NCBI GenBank assembly: GCA_024641725.1
Contig: JAHECM010000135.1
Location: 1-8,735 of the forward strand
Length of the DNA: 8,735 bases
Direction of reading: 5' to 3'
Origin: Limnohabitans sp.
Lineage (GTDB): Bacteria > Pseudomonadota > Gammaproteobacteria > Burkholderiales > Burkholderiaceae_C
Shown: piece by piece, positions 1 to 5,590 of the stretch
Numbering within the stretch: the first letter of the stretch is position 1
Layout of the letters: the number at the start of each line of letters is the position of its first letter
The notes under the pieces: generated by a model
The model's input: the letters and a program-made list of their open reading frames with translations, nothing else
What the model was told of the DNA's origin: nothing
Databases searched by the model: none
Position numbers and translations under genes: made by a program

Positions 1-816
1 GTGACCCAAGCCGTGAGCAAGCAGCTCATGCCGGTGTACGACAAGCCCATGGTGTACTACCCCCTCACCACCTTGATGCTGGCCGGCATTCGCGATGTGC
101 TGCTCATCAGCACGCCGCAAGACACGCCGCGCTTCAGCGAATTGCTGGGCGACGGCAGCCAGTGGGGCATGAACATCCAGTACGCGGTGCAGCCCAACCC
201 GGACGGTCTGGCGCAGGCCTTCATCATTGGCAAGGACTTTGTGGGCCAAGACCCCAGCGCGCTGGTGCTGGGAGACAATATTTTTTATGGCCACGACTTG
301 GTCAAACTGATGCACAACGCCAGTGACCGCACACAAGGTGCAAGCGTGTTTGCCTACCATGTGCACGACCCTGAGCGTTATGGCGTGGTGGACTTCGACG
401 GGCAACAACGGGCCTTGAGCATCGAAGAAAAACCTGCGCAACCCAAAAGCAACTACGCGGTCACGGGCCTGTATTTTTACGACCAGCAGGTGTGTGACAT
501 CGCGGCGGACATCCAGCCCTCGGCCCGAGGCGAGCTGGAGATCACCGACGTCAACAAACGCTATTTGCAGCAGCAGCAATTGAATGTGGAAATCATGGGC
601 CGAGGCTACGCCTGGCTGGACACCGGCACGCACGACAGCTTGTTGGAAGCCGCAGGCTTCATTGCCACGCTGCAAAAACGCCAAGGCCTGATGGTCGCGT
701 GCCCTGAAGAAATCGCGTACGCCCAACATTGGATCGACGCCGCTGCCTTGCAAAAATTGGCGCAGCCTTTGGCCAAAAACGGCTACGGCCAGTACCTGCT
801 CAACCTGTTGAAATAA
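1..816 (+). CDS. rfbA: Glucose-1-phosphate thymidylyltransferase (5'-partial)
   Basis: This enzyme joins dTTP and glucose-1-phosphate to give dTDP-glucose and pyrophosphate, the first cytoplasmic step of dTDP-L-rhamnose synthesis for O-antigen or other surface glycans. The visible protein starts at VTQAVSKQLMPVYDKPM, which in the RmlA family follows the N-terminal nucleotide-binding loop (LAGGxGTRLxP). About 16-18 residues therefore lie upstream of the window, and the GTG at base 1 is an internal valine codon, not a start. Family hallmarks are LVLGDNIFYG (metal/nucleotide site), SIEEKP (substrate lysine), GLYFYD, RGELEITDVN and WLDTGTHDSL (second metal aspartate). Allowing for the missing start, the length fits the usual ~290 aa. 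The stop is 3 bp before the rfbC ATG, so the two genes are cotranscribed and probably translationally coupled. rfbB and rfbD probably lie upstream, as in most rml clusters (inference). Confidence 0.97.
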   Translation: MTQAVSKQLMPVYDKPMVYYPLTTLMLAGIRDVLLISTPQDTPRFSELLGDGSQWGMNIQYAVQPNPDGLAQAFIIGKDFVGQDPSALVLGDNIFYGHDLVKLMHNASDRTQGASVFAYHVHDPERYGVVDFDGQQRALSIEEKPAQPKSNYAVTGLYFYDQQVCDIAADIQPSARGELEITDVNKRYLQQQQLNVEIMGRGYAWLDTGTHDSLLEAAGFIATLQKRQGLMVACPEEIAYAQHWIDAAALQKLAQPLAKNGYGQYLLNLLK

Positions 817-819
817 GCC

Positions 820-1371
820 ATGCCCTACACCGTCACCCCCACGGCCATGGCCGACGTCTTGATCTTGGAGCCCAAGGTGTTTGGCGATGCGCGAGGCTTC
901 TTTTACGAGTCCTTCAATGCACGCGATTTCGCCCACGCCACCGGCCTGAGCGTCGAATTTGTGCAGGACAACCACAGCAAATCCGCACAGGGCGTCTTGC
1001 GCGGCTTGCACTACCAAATCCAGCACCCCCAGGGCAAGCTGGTGCGCGTGGTGCAGGGCGAGGTGTTTGACGTGGCGGTTGACCTGCGCAAACGCTCCGC
1101 CACATTTGGCCAATGGGTGGGCGTGCATTTGAGTGCCGATAACCACCGCCAGTTGTGGGTGCCGCCCGGTTTTGCGCACGGCTTTGTGGTGCTCAGCGAA
1201 AGTGCGGAGTTCCTGTACAAAACCACCGACTACTGGTACCCCGAGCACGAACGCAGTTTGCTGTGGTCAGACCCCGCCGTGGGCATCCAGTGGCCCGTGA
1301 CCGGCGCGCCCTTGTTGGCCGCCAAAGACGCTGCAGGCCGCTTGCTGGCAGACGCGGATCTCTTCGACTGA
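820..1371 (+). CDS. rfbC: dTDP-4-dehydrorhamnose 3,5-epimerase
   Basis: RmlC epimerises dTDP-4-keto-6-deoxyglucose at C3 and C5, the third step of dTDP-L-rhamnose synthesis, and works in the cytoplasm as a cupin-fold dimer. The 183-aa protein has the full family length. Visible hallmarks are the substrate-binding DARGFFYESF near residues 23-32, QDNHSKS near 49-55, the catalytic-base histidine in GVLRGLHYQ (His64), the cupin segment VVQGEVFDVAVDLR, the VPPGFAHGF loop near 114-122, the tyrosine in KTTDYW (Tyr138, catalytic acid), and Asp170, which would pair with the histidine. The ATG at 820 follows the rfbA stop by 3 bp with no clear Shine-Dalgarno, consistent with reinitiation after rfbA. 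It is the last gene of the rml operon here and faces metK. The product assignment is firm. Confidence 0.97.
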   Translation: MPYTVTPTAMADVLILEPKVFGDARGFFYESFNARDFAHATGLSVEFVQDNHSKSAQGVLRGLHYQIQHPQGKLVRVVQGEVFDVAVDLRKRSATFGQWVGVHLSADNHRQLWVPPGFAHGFVVLSESAEFLYKTTDYWYPEHERSLLWSDPAVGIQWPVTGAPLLAAKDAAGRLLADADLFD

Positions 1372-1389
1372 GACCGCCTGCACGCCATC

Positions 1390-1418
1390 AAAAAGCCGCA
1401 CACCCGAAGGTGTGCGGC
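1390..1418 (-). terminator. Rho-independent terminator of metK (convergent with rfbC)
   Basis: A perfect 10-bp stem, GCCGCACACC (1395-1404) and GGTGTGCGGC (1409-1418), closes a 4-nt CGAA loop. Read on the - strand, the stem is followed at once by five T (1394-1390), the classical layout of an intrinsic terminator for metK, whose stop lies 31 bp before the stem. Read on the + strand, the stem is followed by GGATGGTTTTC, so the T-run is short and displaced. It may also serve rfbC, but less well. Confidence 0.88.
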
Positions 1419-1449
1419 GGATGGTTTTCACAGGCCAAGTGCAGCGGGT

Positions 1450-2631
1450 TTACAGACCTGCCGCAGCGCGCAGCGCCGCCGCTTTGTCCGTGCGCTCCCA
1501 AGTGAACTCAGGCTCGTCGCGGCCAAAGTGTCCGTAGGCGGCGGTCTTGCTGTAAATGGGGCGCAGCAGGTCCAGCATCTGGATGATGCCTTTGGGGCGC
1601 AGGTCAAAGTGCTCGGCCACCAAAGCGGCCAGTGTGTCGTCGCTGACCACACCGGTGCCCATGGTGTTTACGGTGATGTTCATGGGGCGCGCCACGCCAA
1701 TCGCGTAGGCCACCTGAATCTGGCACTGTGTGGCCAAGCCTGCGGCCACGATGTTTTTGGCCACGTAGCGTGCGGCGTAAGCTGCTGAGCGGTCCACTTT
1801 GGACGGGTCTTTGCCACTGAACGCGCCGCCGCCATGAGGGCAAGCGCCGCCGTAGGTGTCCACGATGATCTTGCGACCCGTGAGGCCGCAATCGCCCTGG
1901 GGGCCGCCAATCACAAAGCGGCCGGTGGGATTGATCAGGTATTTCGTGTCCTGCAGCCACTCTTTGGGCAGCACGGGCTTGATGATCTCTTCGATGATGG
2001 CTTCGGTGAAGCTGGCCTTCATTTGGGTCGCTGACTCACTTTGGTCAGGGCTGTGCTGGGTGGACAGCACCACGGTGTCGATGCTGTGGGGTTTGCCGTC
2101 CACATAGCGCATGGTCACCTGGCTCTTGGCGTCGGGACGCAAAAAGGGCAGTCGGCCATCTTTGCGCAGTTGGGCTTGGCGCTCGACCAAACGGTGGGCG
2201 TAGTAAATGGGGGCGGGCATCAGCTCGGGGGTTTCCGAACAAGCGTAGCCAAACATCAGGCCTTGGTCGCCAGCGCCGATGTTCAAAAAGTCGTCGGACG
2301 CGTGGTCCACGCCTTGGGCAATGTCGTTGGACTGCTTGTCATAGCAGACCATGACGGCGCAACCTTTGTAATCGATGCCGTACTCGGTGTTGTCGTAGCC
2401 AATGCGCTTGATGGTGTCGCGCGCCACTTGGATGTAGTCCACATTGGCCTGCGTGGTGATCTCGCCGGCCAGCACCACCAAACCGGTGTTGGTCAGGGTT
2501 TCGGCGGCGACGCGGCTGCGCGGGTCTTGCTCAAAGATGGCGTCAAGGATCGCGTCCGAGATTTGGTCGGCGACCTTGTCGGGGTGGCCTTCGGAGACGG
2601 ATTCCGAGGTGAAGAGGAAGTCGTTGGACAT
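1450..2631 (-). CDS. metK: S-adenosylmethionine synthetase
   Basis: MetK condenses methionine and ATP to S-adenosylmethionine, releasing phosphate and pyrophosphate, and supplies the methyl donor of the cell. The 393-aa protein has the expected length and all three domains. Signature motifs are EGHPDKVADQISD (residues 14-26; His16 contacts ATP), GAGDQG (119-124), the NPTGRFVIGGPQGD segment (234-247), and the phosphate-binding GGGAFSGKDPSKVDRS (267-282). The ATG at 2631 is preceded by AGGAGC (2644-2639) at 7-nt spacing, a good ribosome binding site, and the N-terminus MSNDFLFTSESVSEGHPDK is canonical. It is monocistronic, with its own promoter (about 2760-2788), a structured leader resembling a SAM-II riboswitch, and a strong terminator after the stop. 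Product feedback on its expression is the likely regulation. The divergent neighbour encodes a SAM-consuming enzyme. Confidence 0.99.
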   Translation of the reverse strand: MSNDFLFTSESVSEGHPDKVADQISDAILDAIFEQDPRSRVAAETLTNTGLVVLAGEITTQANVDYIQVARDTIKRIGYDNTEYGIDYKGCAVMVCYDKQSNDIAQGVDHASDDFLNIGAGDQGLMFGYACSETPELMPAPIYYAHRLVERQAQLRKDGRLPFLRPDAKSQVTMRYVDGKPHSIDTVVLSTQHSPDQSESATQMKASFTEAIIEEIIKPVLPKEWLQDTKYLINPTGRFVIGGPQGDCGLTGRKIIVDTYGGACPHGGGAFSGKDPSKVDRSAAYAARYVAKNIVAAGLATQCQIQVAYAIGVARPMNITVNTMGTGVVSDDTLAALVAEHFDLRPKGIIQMLDLLRPIYSKTAAYGHFGRDEPEFTWERTDKAAALRAAAGL

Positions 2632-2644
2632 GAAAAAAGCTCCT
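2632..2644 (-). promoter_or_regulatory. metK ribosome binding site with adjacent U-run
   Basis: On the - strand AGGAGC (2644-2639) lies 7 nt before the metK ATG, separated from it by six U and one C. The Shine-Dalgarno is strong. Its core GGAGC (2643-2639) is exactly complementary to GCUCC (2691-2687) in the same leader, and the pairing can extend to AGGCUCC/GGAGCUU, counting one G-U pair. The site could therefore be masked. The U-run directly after it gives the same helix a terminator-like look. Masking is inferred from complementarity only. Confidence 0.7.
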
Positions 2645-2660
2645 GAAGTTTCAAAGGTTT

Positions 2661-2675
2661 GTCGGCGTTGCCGAC
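2661..2675 (-). promoter_or_regulatory. Leader hairpin between aptamer and metK RBS
   Basis: A perfect 6-bp stem, GUCGGC / GCCGAC, with an AAC loop (2675-2661 on the - strand). It is not followed by a U-run, so it is not a terminator by itself. It lies inside the loop that would form if GCUCC (2691-2687) paired with the ribosome binding site, and would help bring those strands together. I take it as part of the expression platform; this is inference. Confidence 0.5.
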
Positions 2676-2699
2676 CCTGAAAACCCGGAGCCTGGCGAA

Positions 2700-2753
2700 C
2701 GCTTTAGCAGGTTTTATGAATCGCCCTGCAAGTAGTTCAAGTAACTCGGCGAT
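2700..2753 (-). ncRNA. Candidate SAM-II riboswitch aptamer in the metK leader
   Basis: In RNA order on the - strand, AUCGCC (2753-2748) pairs perfectly with GGCGAU (2725-2720) as stem P1. The P1 loop opens with GAGUUA, like the conserved GAUUUA of SAM-II, and ends in CUUGCAG. Within it GCAG (2729-2726) pairs with CUGC (2710-2707), which lies outside P1, giving an H-type pseudoknot. The connector UCAUAAAA and the 3' segment GCUAAAGCG (2708-2700) match remembered SAM-II hallmarks (AUAAA, then GCUAAA). From the end of P1 to GCUAAA the length equals that of the marine metX SAM-II sequence as I recall it. Placement supports the call: the element starts about 6 nt after the -10 box and precedes metK. 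SAM-II is best known from Alphaproteobacteria, so this host is less usual. A covariance-model hit would settle it. Confidence 0.8.
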
Positions 2754-2759
2754 GCGGAA

Positions 2760-2788
2760 ATTATAAAAGATGTCAAAGCCCCTTTCAA
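2760..2788 (-). promoter_or_regulatory. metK sigma70-type promoter
   Basis: On the - strand TTGAAA (2788-2783) and TATAAT (2765-2760) are separated by exactly 17 bp. The -10 box is a perfect consensus and the -35 box matches 5 of 6 positions. Transcription should begin near 2753-2754, giving a leader of about 120 nt that starts at the first strand of the pseudoknot. A TTGACA further downstream in the spacer is only 5 bp from the -10 box and is not usable with it. Confidence 0.8.
2762..2767 (+). promoter_or_regulatory. Possible divergent -10 box for slyX-rlmN
   Basis: TATAAA on the + strand overlaps the metK TATAAT (2760-2765 on the other strand), so the AT-rich core could melt for both directions. 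No convincing -35 box stands 16-18 bp upstream; the nearest is TTCAAG at 2736-2741, 20 bp away. If used, transcription would begin near 2774, which would exclude the ATG at 2770 and favour the slyX start at 2809. Confidence 0.3.
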
Positions 2789-2808
2789 AATCATGTCCAA
2801 TACAGCCC

Positions 2809-3030
2809 ATGCACATTCCTGAACCGATAGAAAACCGCTTGGTGGACTTGGAAATCAAGGCCGGGTTCACCGAAGACTTGCTCGACCAACTCAACGCCTT
2901 GGTGTACCGCCAGCAGCAGCAAATTGACGCCCTGATCGCCGAGCTGCGCCAGATGCGAGAACGCCTGCCCGAGTCGGGGGGCGGCGCTGAGGTGCGCAAC
3001 CTGCGCGACGAGATCCCGCCGCATTACTGA
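2809..3030 (+). CDS. slyX: SlyX family protein
   Basis: This small protein matches the SlyX family: a short acidic start, ENRLVDLEIKAGFTEDLLDQLN (about residues 8-29), VYRQQQQIDALIAELRQMRERL (about 32-53) and a C-terminal PPHY. Heptad-spaced hydrophobic residues from about 11 to 53 predict a coiled coil. The molecular role of SlyX is not established, and the name comes from its neighbourhood to slyD in enterobacteria. From the ATG at 2809 the protein is 73 aa, the usual family length. An in-frame ATG at 2770 would add 13 residues (MSKPLSKS...) that do not look like the family and would put the metK promoter inside the coding region, so I prefer 2809. Neither start has a good Shine-Dalgarno. 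The stop lies 13 bp before the start of the radical-SAM gene, which suggests cotranscription. Confidence 0.85.
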   Translation: MHIPEPIENRLVDLEIKAGFTEDLLDQLNALVYRQQQQIDALIAELRQMRERLPESGGGAEVRNLRDEIPPHY

Positions 3031-3043
3031 GCGCCTTGTCGTG

Positions 3044-4090
3044 ATGCCCTGTCCGCCCATCCATAGCATTCAAGACATCCGAGAGCGCCTGCGTGCCTTG
3101 GGGGCCAAACCCAAGCACGAGCTGCGGGTGCTGCGCCTGTGGGCGCAGGGCTTGCCGCAAGACAGCGGGCGGCGAGCGTTGGACAGCTTCATGCCGGGCA
3201 GCTTGCGCGCGGTCTTGCCCGATTTGACCCGCGAGTTGCAAGCGCTGGCCACCTTGCGCGAAGAGCACCCAGGCGAAGACGGCTCGGCCCGTTTGCTGGT
3301 GGGCCTGCAAGACGGCCAGTCGGTTGAAAGCGTGCTCTTGCCGCGCGAGGGCCTGTGTGTGTCCAGCCAAGTGGGCTGTGCGGTGGGCTGCGTGTTTTGC
3401 ATGACCGGGCGCGAAGGCCTGGTGCGCCAGGTCGGCAGCGCCGAAATCGTGGCTCAAGTGGCCTTGGCCCGTTCGCTGCGTCCGGTCAAAAAGGTCGTGT
3501 TCATGGGCATGGGCGAGCCCTCGCACAACCTGGATCAGGTGCTGGAGGCCATCGACTTGCTGGGCATGGTGGGCAACATTGGGCACAAAAATTTGGTGTT
3601 CTCGACCGTGGGCGATGTGCGCGTGTTCGAGCGCCTGCCGCAAGGCCGGGTCAAGCCAGCGCTGGCGCTGTCGCTGCACACCACGCGGGCGGATTTGCGC
3701 ATGCAATTGCTGCCGCGAGCCCCTCGGTTTGACCCGCAAGACTTGGTCGAGGCGGGCGAGCATTACGCCCGCGCCACGGGCTATCCGATCCAGTACCAGT
3801 GGACGCTGATCGAGGGCGTGAACGACAGCGACGAAGAAATCGAGGGCATCGTGCGCTTGCTCAAAGGCAAATACGCCCTGATGAACATGATCCCCTACAA
3901 CGCCGTGCCCGACTTGCCCTATGCCCGGCCCAGCTGGGAGCGTGCGGCAGCCATCGCCCGCACCTTGCACCAGCGCGGCGTGCTGACCAAGCTGCGCCAG
4001 TCAGCCGGGCAGGATGTGGAAGGGGGCTGCGGCCAACTGCGCGCCCGCGAGGTGGTGCAGCGGGTGAAATGGGTGCGTGCCGCCGCTTGA
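3044..4090 (+). CDS. RlmN/Cfr-family radical SAM RNA methyltransferase
   Basis: Members of this family place a methyl group on C2 (RlmN) or C8 (Cfr) of an adenosine in RNA, mainly A2503 of 23S rRNA and, for RlmN, A37 of some tRNAs, using two SAM molecules. The 348-aa protein has the radical-SAM cluster CAVGCVFC (Cys112, Cys116, Cys119), the GMGEPSHN motif, LALSLHTT, QYQWTLIEGVND, NMIPYN and both mechanistic cysteines: Cys105 in GLCVSSQVG and Cys329 in GGCGQL. It should be catalytically competent. It is shorter than E. coli RlmN (~384 aa), and details such as FCMTG and EPSHN differ from the usual FCSTA and EPLLN. Burkholderiales normally carry rlmN near ndk/ispG, so this may be a second paralogue with another target (inference). 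GTG at 3041 is an alternative start one codon earlier. No strong Shine-Dalgarno is seen. It lies next to metK and slyX. Confidence 0.88.
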   Translation: MPCPPIHSIQDIRERLRALGAKPKHELRVLRLWAQGLPQDSGRRALDSFMPGSLRAVLPDLTRELQALATLREEHPGEDGSARLLVGLQDGQSVESVLLPREGLCVSSQVGCAVGCVFCMTGREGLVRQVGSAEIVAQVALARSLRPVKKVVFMGMGEPSHNLDQVLEAIDLLGMVGNIGHKNLVFSTVGDVRVFERLPQGRVKPALALSLHTTRADLRMQLLPRAPRFDPQDLVEAGEHYARATGYPIQYQWTLIEGVNDSDEEIEGIVRLLKGKYALMNMIPYNAVPDLPYARPSWERAAAIARTLHQRGVLTKLRQSAGQDVEGGCGQLRAREVVQRVKWVRAAA

Positions 4091-4120
4091 GCACGCGCGC
4101 CTCGCCGTGACGCACAGGGC

Positions 4121-5014
4121 TCAGCGGCCTGGCAGCTTGACCAGTCCGCTGGACAGCGCCGTGCCCGCCAAGATGATGCCGCCGCACAGCAGCATCCAGG
4201 GCGTCACGGTTTCACCCAAGAGCACCACGCCATAGACGATGGCAAACACCGGCACCATGAAGGTCACTGTGAGGGCTTTGGCGGGACCGGTGTTTTCGAT
4301 CAGCCTGAAGTACAAGATGTAGGCCACCCCGGTGCAGGCGATGCCCAGCGCCAACAGCGCTCCCCAGGCGTGCAGGCCGGGCAGCTGTGCGGGCCGCCAC
4401 CACAGTGCGGGCAAGGCCAGCGCCAGTGACGCGCCCATTTGGCTGCCCGCGGCCGTGACCAAAGGCGGCAGGCTGGGGATGTGTTTTTTGGTGAAGCTGG
4501 CCGCCAGCGCGTAGCACGTGGTGGCGCACAAGCAAGCCAGCACCGCCCAAAGGGGCGCGATGCCCGAGTCATTGGCTTTGAACAACGTTGAGCCGACCGC
4601 CAGCAGGGCCACGCCGACAAACCCCAGCGCCAGGCCCACGCTGCGCGACAGCCCCGGGCGGTCGCCCAACCACAGCCAAGCCACGATGGCACCAAACAGC
4701 GGCACGGTGGCGTTCAGGATCGACGACATGCCGGTGGTGATGTGCATCACCGCAAACGAATACAGCGCAAACGGGATGCCCGAATTAAGAGTGCCCACCA
4801 AAAAAATCGGTTTCCAGTGCTGGCGCAGCAGGGCGCTGTGGCCCTTGAAGTGCAGCAAGGGCCAAAGAAACAGTGCGGCAATCGTGACCCGCAAAGCGGC
4901 TGTGGGCAAAGCCCCCAGCTCGCTCGCTGCGATGCGCATGAAGAGAAATGAAGCCCCCCAGATGGCGGCCAGGATCAAAAAATCGGCCAGCCAGGGGCGG
5001 TGCGGTGCGCTCAT
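4121..5014 (-). CDS. EamA family (DMT superfamily) membrane transporter
   Basis: This 297-aa protein is a ten-helix drug/metabolite transporter of the inner membrane with two EamA repeats. The first begins with FLILAAIWGASFLFMRIA near residues 12-29, and the second covers about 154-290. Typical features are the WGASF start of helix 1, ALRVTIAALFLWPLL, a FALYSFAVMHITTGMSSILNATVPLFGAIVAWLWLGDRP block linking helices 3-4 (the most conserved part of the family), and its counterpart in repeat 2, GPAKALTVTFMVPVFAIVYGVVLLGE. The substrate cannot be told from sequence; members export amino acids, metabolites or drugs. The ATG (5014-5012) overlaps the ogt stop as ATGA, so translation is coupled to ogt. 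An open frame continues upstream across ogt but is not conserved protein. The gene converges with the radical-SAM gene across 30 bp without a clear terminator. Confidence 0.93.
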   Translation of the reverse strand: MSAPHRPWLADFLILAAIWGASFLFMRIAASELGALPTAALRVTIAALFLWPLLHFKGHSALLRQHWKPIFLVGTLNSGIPFALYSFAVMHITTGMSSILNATVPLFGAIVAWLWLGDRPGLSRSVGLALGFVGVALLAVGSTLFKANDSGIAPLWAVLACLCATTCYALAASFTKKHIPSLPPLVTAAGSQMGASLALALPALWWRPAQLPGLHAWGALLALGIACTGVAYILYFRLIENTGPAKALTVTFMVPVFAIVYGVVLLGETVTPWMLLCGGIILAGTALSSGLVKLPGR

Positions 5015-5535
5015 GACAAGAGATCGGGTGGGGCTTCCAGTTCCAGCAGCGCCTCTTTGCGCCACAGGCCCCCGGCATAGCCGGTGAGTTGCCCGCCGCT
5101 GCCCAAAATGCGGTGACAAGGCACGATGATACTCACCGGGTTGCGCCCCACCGCTGCGCCCACGGCCCTCACCGCCTTGGGCTTGTTCAGTTGCTGGGCC
5201 AAACGCCCGTAGCTGCTGGTTTGCCCACATCCCACCCCCAGCAGCGCTTGCCACACCGAGCGCTGGAACGGGGTGCCGCAGCTCAAATCGAGCGGCACGT
5301 CAAAAGTCTCTCTTTGCCCAGCAAAGTAGCCGCTCAACTCCCGCTGGGCCTGCTTGAGCCACGGGTCCTCGGGTGCAGCAGTCCAGCACGCCCTGGCCTC
5401 TTCGGGAGGAAAGTGTTGCTGGTTTTCAAACCAAACGCCGCACAGCCCTTGCGCGCTGGCGAGCAAATGCAGCACGCCCAAAGGGCTTTCCATGCGCAAG
5501 GTGGACAAGTTGGGCTGGGCTGGGGTGGTGGTCAT
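5011..5535 (-). CDS. ogt: Methylated-DNA-[protein]-cysteine S-methyltransferase
   Basis: This suicide DNA-repair protein moves the alkyl group from O6-alkylguanine (and O4-alkylthymine) in DNA to its own cysteine. The 174-aa length fits the single-domain Ogt/AGT type rather than the longer bifunctional Ada. The C-terminal domain is complete: GTPFQRSVWQALLGVGCGQTSSYGRLA (about 87-113), KAVRAVG with the arginine finger (Arg123), GRNPVSIIVPCHRI with the acceptor Cys140, and GYAGGLWRKEALLELE. The N-terminal half (MESPLGVLHLLAS; YFAGQRETFDVPLDL) is also typical. The ATG at 5535 has no obvious Shine-Dalgarno, and the + strand across it is very G-rich. It lies upstream of the EamA gene with a 4-bp overlap and is divergent from manB. 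No Ada box or other regulator is evident. Confidence 0.96.
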   Translation of the reverse strand: MTTTPAQPNLSTLRMESPLGVLHLLASAQGLCGVWFENQQHFPPEEARACWTAAPEDPWLKQAQRELSGYFAGQRETFDVPLDLSCGTPFQRSVWQALLGVGCGQTSSYGRLAQQLNKPKAVRAVGAAVGRNPVSIIVPCHRILGSGGQLTGYAGGLWRKEALLELEAPPDLLS

Positions 5536-5556
5536 GGTGGGGCTGTGGTGGGGCTG
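5535..5556. repeat. Exact 11-bp tandem duplication at the ogt start
   Basis: TGGTGGGGCTG occurs twice back to back (5535-5545 and 5546-5556), beginning at the first base of the ogt start codon. It forms part of a longer G-rich + strand stretch from 5512 to 5553 with five runs of three or four G. Confidence 0.75.
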
Positions 5557-5590
5557 TGCTCAGGCGGCTGTTGAGATGGTAGCCGCAAAG

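Noticed and set aside
1..3. GTG at base 1 as the rfbA start
   Set aside because: It encodes the valine of the conserved PVTQAVSKQLMP segment; the nucleotide-binding N-terminus lies before the window.
2771..2777. TTGACA on the - strand as the metK -35 box
   Set aside because: It is only 5 bp from TATAAT; TTGAAA at 2788-2783 has the correct 17-bp spacing.
2770..2808. Upstream ATG for slyX adding 13 residues
   Set aside because: The extension is not family-like, lacks a Shine-Dalgarno and would cover the metK promoter; kept only as an alternative.
2891..3970. 359-codon open frame on the - strand opposite slyX and the radical-SAM gene
   Set aside because: It is His/Gln/Ala-rich, has no recognisable domain, and exactly opposes a well-conserved gene; a GC-bias shadow.
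4073..4098. Hairpin GTGCGTGC/GCACGCGC over the stop of the radical-SAM gene as a terminator
   Set aside because: It overlaps the stop codon, has a G-T pair and a 10-nt loop, and no T-run follows on either strand.
4121..5254. 377-aa version of the EamA transporter
   Set aside because: The first 80 residues are ogt read in another frame; the conserved protein begins MSAPHRPWLADFLI at 5014.
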